A DNA stretch of 64,000 nt from an uncultured Planococcus sp. (lineage in GTDB: Bacteria > Bacillota > Bacilli > Bacillales_A > Planococcaceae). The notes below the pieces were generated by a model, which did not search any database, had not been told where the DNA came from, and saw only the letters and a list, made by a program, of their open reading frames with translations. Positions within the stretch are counted from its first letter, which is position 1, and every line of letters starts with the position of its first letter. The position numbers and the translations under genes were made by a program. Below are positions 61,324 to 64,000 of this stretch, piece after piece. Location: contig CANLRI010000001.1 of NCBI GenBank assembly GCA_947493585.1, positions 248,001-312,000 of the forward strand, read 5' to 3'.

Positions 61324-62321
61324 CTATATTCAATCGATTGAAAACAGGGGACCAGATCGGGATTTATTCCCCGTCGTCTCCGATTACCTATAATTCACCG
61401 GTGCGCTTTAAACGGGCAAAAGATTTTCTGGAATCCAAAGGCTTTGAAATTGTGGAAGGCAGCTTGACGGGCAAGCGGGATTTCTACCGATCGGGCACGA
61501 TACAGGAGCGGGCACAAGAGCTGAACGAATTGATCCGCAATCCGGATGTCCGCTGCATCATGTCGACGATCGGCGGGACGAATTCCAATGCGCTGTTGCC
61601 GTATATCGATTACGAAGCGTTTAAACAAGATCCGAAAATCATGATCGGCTACTCGGATGCGACGGCCGTGCTGCTCGCCATCTATGCCAAGACCGGCATT
61701 CCGGTGTTTTACGGCCCGACGCTCGTGCCGTCTTTCGGTGAACATGAACCGTTCGTGGATTATACATATGATTATTTTGAAAAAGCCTTGATGCACGAGC
61801 AAGCCCTTCCGTATGCAGTGGAATTGCCGCCGTACTGGACGGATGAACCGGTCAATTGGGAAGAAAAGACACAGGACAAGGAAATGAGAAACAACGAGTG
61901 GGTGAGCGTGACACAAGGCAAGGTGACGGGACGCCTGGTCGGCGGAAATTTGAATACGATGGCCGGCATCATGGGCAGCCCGTATATGCCGGTAATTGAA
62001 AGCGGCGATATTTTATTGTTGGAAGATACGATGAAAACGGCTGCGGTCGTAGAGAAAAACTTCAATTTGCTGAAGCTCAACGGCGTTTTCGATAAAGTGT
62101 CAGGAATCATTTTGGGCAAGCATGAATTATTCGACGATCAAGGAACAGGAAGAAAACCATACGAGATTTTGCTGGAAGTACTGGGAGACCGCGAACTGCC
62201 GTTGCTTGCCGATTTTGACTGCGCACATACCCAACCGATGCTGACGATGCCAATCGGCAAAACCGTCACGCTGGATGCGACCGAAAAACGAGTTGAAATC
62301 ACGGAGCAATGGATTCGTTAA
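61320..62321 (+). CDS. LD-carboxypeptidase family protein (S66, MccF-like)
   Basis: The 333-aa protein has the S66 Ser-Glu-His triad: Ser in IGYSDAT (about 113), Glu in LLLEDT (about 238) and His in CAHTQPML (about 306). In this family LdcA cleaves D-Ala from muropeptides and MccF hydrolyses microcin C-like peptide nucleotides. The GGNLNTMAGIMGS region and length fit the MccF-like group. It is coupled to the kinase gene upstream and 15 bases before the racemase gene. Confidence 0.92.
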   Translation: MTIFNRLKTGDQIGIYSPSSPITYNSPVRFKRAKDFLESKGFEIVEGSLTGKRDFYRSGTIQERAQELNELIRNPDVRCIMSTIGGTNSNALLPYIDYEAFKQDPKIMIGYSDATAVLLAIYAKTGIPVFYGPTLVPSFGEHEPFVDYTYDYFEKALMHEQALPYAVELPPYWTDEPVNWEEKTQDKEMRNNEWVSVTQGKVTGRLVGGNLNTMAGIMGSPYMPVIESGDILLLEDTMKTAAVVEKNFNLLKLNGVFDKVSGIILGKHELFDDQGTGRKPYEILLEVLGDRELPLLADFDCAHTQPMLTMPIGKTVTLDATEKRVEITEQWIR

Positions 62322-62336
62322 TGGAGAAGGGCCACG

Positions 62337-63029
62337 ATGAAAACCATCGGATTGATTGGCGGAATGAGCTGGGAATCGTCGGCAGAATATTACCGTCTGC
62401 TTAATGAACAAGTGAAACAGCGTTTAGGCGGTCTGCATTCGGCTGAATGCTTGATGTACAGTGTCGACTTCGAGGAGATTGAACGCTTTCAGTCAGAAGG
62501 GAGATGGGAGGAAGCAGGCGATCGATTGGCGAATGTTGCCCGTTCGCTTGAAAAAGGCGGTGCGGAGCTGATCATATTGTGCACGAACACAATGCACAAA
62601 GTCATTTCTTCTATAGAAGAAGCCGTCTCGGTGCCTGTTTTGCATATCGCAGACGCGACCGCAAAAGAGATCCGCACAAACCATCTCCATACGGTAGGGT
62701 TGCTCGGCACCAAATACACGATGGAGCAGGATTTCTATAAAGACCGCATTGCAGACAGCGGTATTAAGGTTTTGATTCCAGAAGCGGCAGAACGCGACAT
62801 GATCAACCAAATCATCTTTGAAGAGCTGTGCTTAGGGGAAATCAACCACTCGTCAAAAGTGAAATACCAACAAGCCATCCAGAATCTCATCGATCGCGGG
62901 GCACAGGGCGTCATTCTCGGCTGTACGGAAATCGGTTTGTTGATTCACGAAGAAGATGCAGAGGTGCCGCTATTTGATACGGCAAAGATCCATGTCAAAG
63001 CAGCGGTGGAAAAAGCGCTGGATAACTGA
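62337..63029 (+). CDS. Aspartate/glutamate racemase family protein
   Basis: The 230-aa protein has the YgeA/RacX-type layout with two catalytic cysteines, C82 (LCTNTMHK) and C196 (GCTEIGLL), and the N-terminal [15 protein letters not shown] motif of this subgroup. It interconverts L- and D-amino acids without cofactor, and the subgroup often has broad specificity. A GAGAAGG site precedes ATG 62337. With the LD-carboxypeptidase gene it suggests handling of D-amino acid peptides. The next gene starts 22 bases later. Confidence 0.92.
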   Translation: MKTIGLIGGMSWESSAEYYRLLNEQVKQRLGGLHSAECLMYSVDFEEIERFQSEGRWEEAGDRLANVARSLEKGGAELIILCTNTMHKVISSIEEAVSVPVLHIADATAKEIRTNHLHTVGLLGTKYTMEQDFYKDRIADSGIKVLIPEAAERDMINQIIFEELCLGEINHSSKVKYQQAIQNLIDRGAQGVILGCTEIGLLIHEEDAEVPLFDTAKIHVKAAVEKALDN

Positions 63030-63051
63030 AAGTGAAAAGGGGGGAGCTGAA

Positions 63052-63705
63052 ATGGGATCGCGTATGATGCATTTAATTATTGCTGAGCGGGTGGCGGAAA
63101 GAATCGATATTTCAGATCGGCCGCGGTTTCTGCTGGGCGGCATTGCACCAGATGCAGTTCACGGAAGAGAGCAAAAAACCAGGTCCCATTATTACGAAGG
63201 CAGTGTAGACGACGGGACGAGACGCGTACATTATGGGGGGTTCATAGAGAAATACCAGAAAGAGATACAGGACGAATTCATTCTCGGGTATGTGGTGCAT
63301 TTAGTGGGTGATGATGTGTGGATGAAAGACATCTATTTTAAAAAAGACCTGAAAAACCGCATCGATGCTGACCCGTCCGTGCTCGAAAAATGGCATGCGG
63401 ATTTCAGAAAGCTTAATAGCATGTTCGTTGGCCAGTGTGGCTGCGGCGGGTTAGAACAACAACTGGCATCTGCCGAACTTCCCGAGACTCTTATAGAAGA
63501 AATTAAAATCAATAACTTACGGGAGTTCATCGAAGAAACGCTCGGCGACTTCCACTCATCGAAAGTGTTTTCCAGCAAGGATCTGGAGATATATTCGGTT
63601 GAAGAAATTACCGGTTATATCAAGTCCGCGACAGAACAGGCAGTCCGCGTATGTCTGTCTCTCGGGATGCAGGAACGGCAAGGGAGTGGACATATTGGCC
63701 ATTAG
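63052..63705 (+). CDS. Zinc-dependent phospholipase C-like protein
   Basis: The 217-aa protein begins MGSRMMHLIIAERVAERI, has LLGGIAPDAVHGREQKTRSHYYEG and LGYVVHLVGDDVW, in which His and Asp residues follow the zinc site pattern of the PF00882 family. No signal peptide is present, so it is cytoplasmic and probably a phosphoesterase of unknown substrate. AAAGGGGGGAG precedes ATG 63052. The NUDIX gene start overlaps its end by 11 bases. Confidence 0.8.
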   Translation: MGSRMMHLIIAERVAERIDISDRPRFLLGGIAPDAVHGREQKTRSHYYEGSVDDGTRRVHYGGFIEKYQKEIQDEFILGYVVHLVGDDVWMKDIYFKKDLKNRIDADPSVLEKWHADFRKLNSMFVGQCGCGGLEQQLASAELPETLIEEIKINNLREFIEETLGDFHSSKVFSSKDLEIYSVEEITGYIKSATEQAVRVCLSLGMQERQGSGHIGH

Positions 63706-64000
63706 AAATTCCGCGAAAGCGATCATTGTCAAAGACGGCAAAGTGTTGCTGACGACCAATGAAGACGCACAGGGCAGCTATTATCTATTTCCGGGAGGCG
63801 GCCAGGAGCTCGGCGAAACCTTGCCGGAAGCAGCCGTACGTGAATGCATCGAAGAAATCGGCTGCGCCGTCGAAGTGAAAAGCCTGATCCATATCCGTGA
63901 ATATATAGGCGAGCGCCACGAATATGCCGAGACCGATAGCGGCGTTCACCAGATCGAATATTATTTTGAATGCCTTTTGCTGGATGACTTGCAATCGGCC
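63695..64000 (+). CDS. NUDIX hydrolase (3' end outside the window)
   Basis: The 102 codons visible start at TTG 63695 (AAGGGAG site upstream, overlapping the previous gene) and read AIRNSAKAIIVKDGKVLLTT. The NUDIX box is complete: GGGQELGETLPEAAVRECIEEIGC (read as G-x5-E-x7-RE-x2-EE-x-G). Such enzymes hydrolyse nucleoside diphosphates linked to another group. The frame is still open at base 64000. It is the seventh gene of the run and likely co-transcribed. Confidence 0.9.
   Translation, partial: MAIRNSAKAIIVKDGKVLLTTNEDAQGSYYLFPGGGQELGETLPEAAVRECIEEIGCAVEVKSLIHIREYIGERHEYAETDSGVHQIEYYFECLLLDDLQSA

Noticed and set aside
1..64000. CRISPR arrays, tRNA and rRNA genes, prophage genes
   Set aside because: No regularly spaced repeats, cloverleaf or rRNA-like stretch, and no phage structural genes were seen on reading.

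Overview
The window looks like a chromosomal segment of a moderately GC-rich member of the Bacillales, most like Planococcus or a related Planococcaceae genus (inference from protein character, not a database match). Pointers are class III fructose-1,6-bisphosphatase, a thermolysin-type protease, a BceRS-BceAB module, KtrB behind a c-di-AMP riboswitch, an yxlEFG-like ABC operon, strong AGGAGG ribosome sites and frequent TTG/GTG starts. No rRNA, tRNA, CRISPR array or prophage was seen. 

Layout. 1-2.1 kb: the end of a cobyric acid synthase, then an IS231/IS4-type insertion sequence with 12-bp target duplications, sitting inside a copy of a MITE-like dispersed repeat; its transposase carries an internal stop. 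2.2-9 kb: GNAT and sugar acetyltransferases, a lipoprotein, a divergent SDR/LysR pair, two more repeat copies and a GAF/PAS histidine kinase. 9-19 kb: NhaC antiporter, an yxlEFG-like ABC operon (ATPase frameshifted) facing a winged-helix regulator, neutral protease, MsrA, a channel-like protein, an SDR and a duplicated, sortase-anchored surface protein. 19-31.5 kb: a signalling and envelope region with MEDS and GAF-STAS proteins, cardiolipin synthase, a hybrid sensor kinase, and a minus-strand operon of HPt-REC-GGDEF-REC protein (frameshifted), HEAT-repeat membrane protein, processive glycosyltransferase and CheY-like regulator, followed by a secreted glycosidase-like protein behind a cyclic-di-GMP-I riboswitch. 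32-42.7 kb: fbp, small membrane proteins, SDR, TPR, MerR, CPBP protease, MscS, a lone sigma-region-2 protein, KtrA/C, DHFR-like and AraC-GyrI genes. 42.9-47.5 kb: the Bce-type peptide resistance module. 48-55 kb: SDR, KtrB with its c-di-AMP riboswitch, an ECF sigma/anti-sigma pair and an MHYT-PAS-GGDEF-EAL protein. 55-64 kb: an aldo/keto reductase with an internal deletion, a second GAF-STAS protein, an ArsR-MFS pair with matched operators, and a tight plus-strand run of Nif3, hydrolase, P-loop kinase, LD-carboxypeptidase, racemase, zinc phospholipase-like and NUDIX genes. 

How the parts work together. The strongest system-level signal is at 22.5-31.5 kb. A hybrid kinase, an HPt domain and stand-alone receivers could form a phosphorelay that sets a diguanylate cyclase; the cyclase is in one translationally coupled operon with a cellulose/PNAG-type glycosyltransferase; and a c-di-GMP riboswitch sits on the adjacent secreted glycosidase-like gene. 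This reads as a c-di-GMP controlled exopolysaccharide locus. A second dinucleotide circuit (c-di-AMP) is seen at ktrB, with a KtrA/C subunit encoded 8 kb away. Several genes look recently damaged: one-base frameshifts in the cyclase and ABC ATPase, a nonsense codon in the transposase, and loss of the catalytic-lysine segment of the aldo/keto reductase. Any of these could be a sequencing error.
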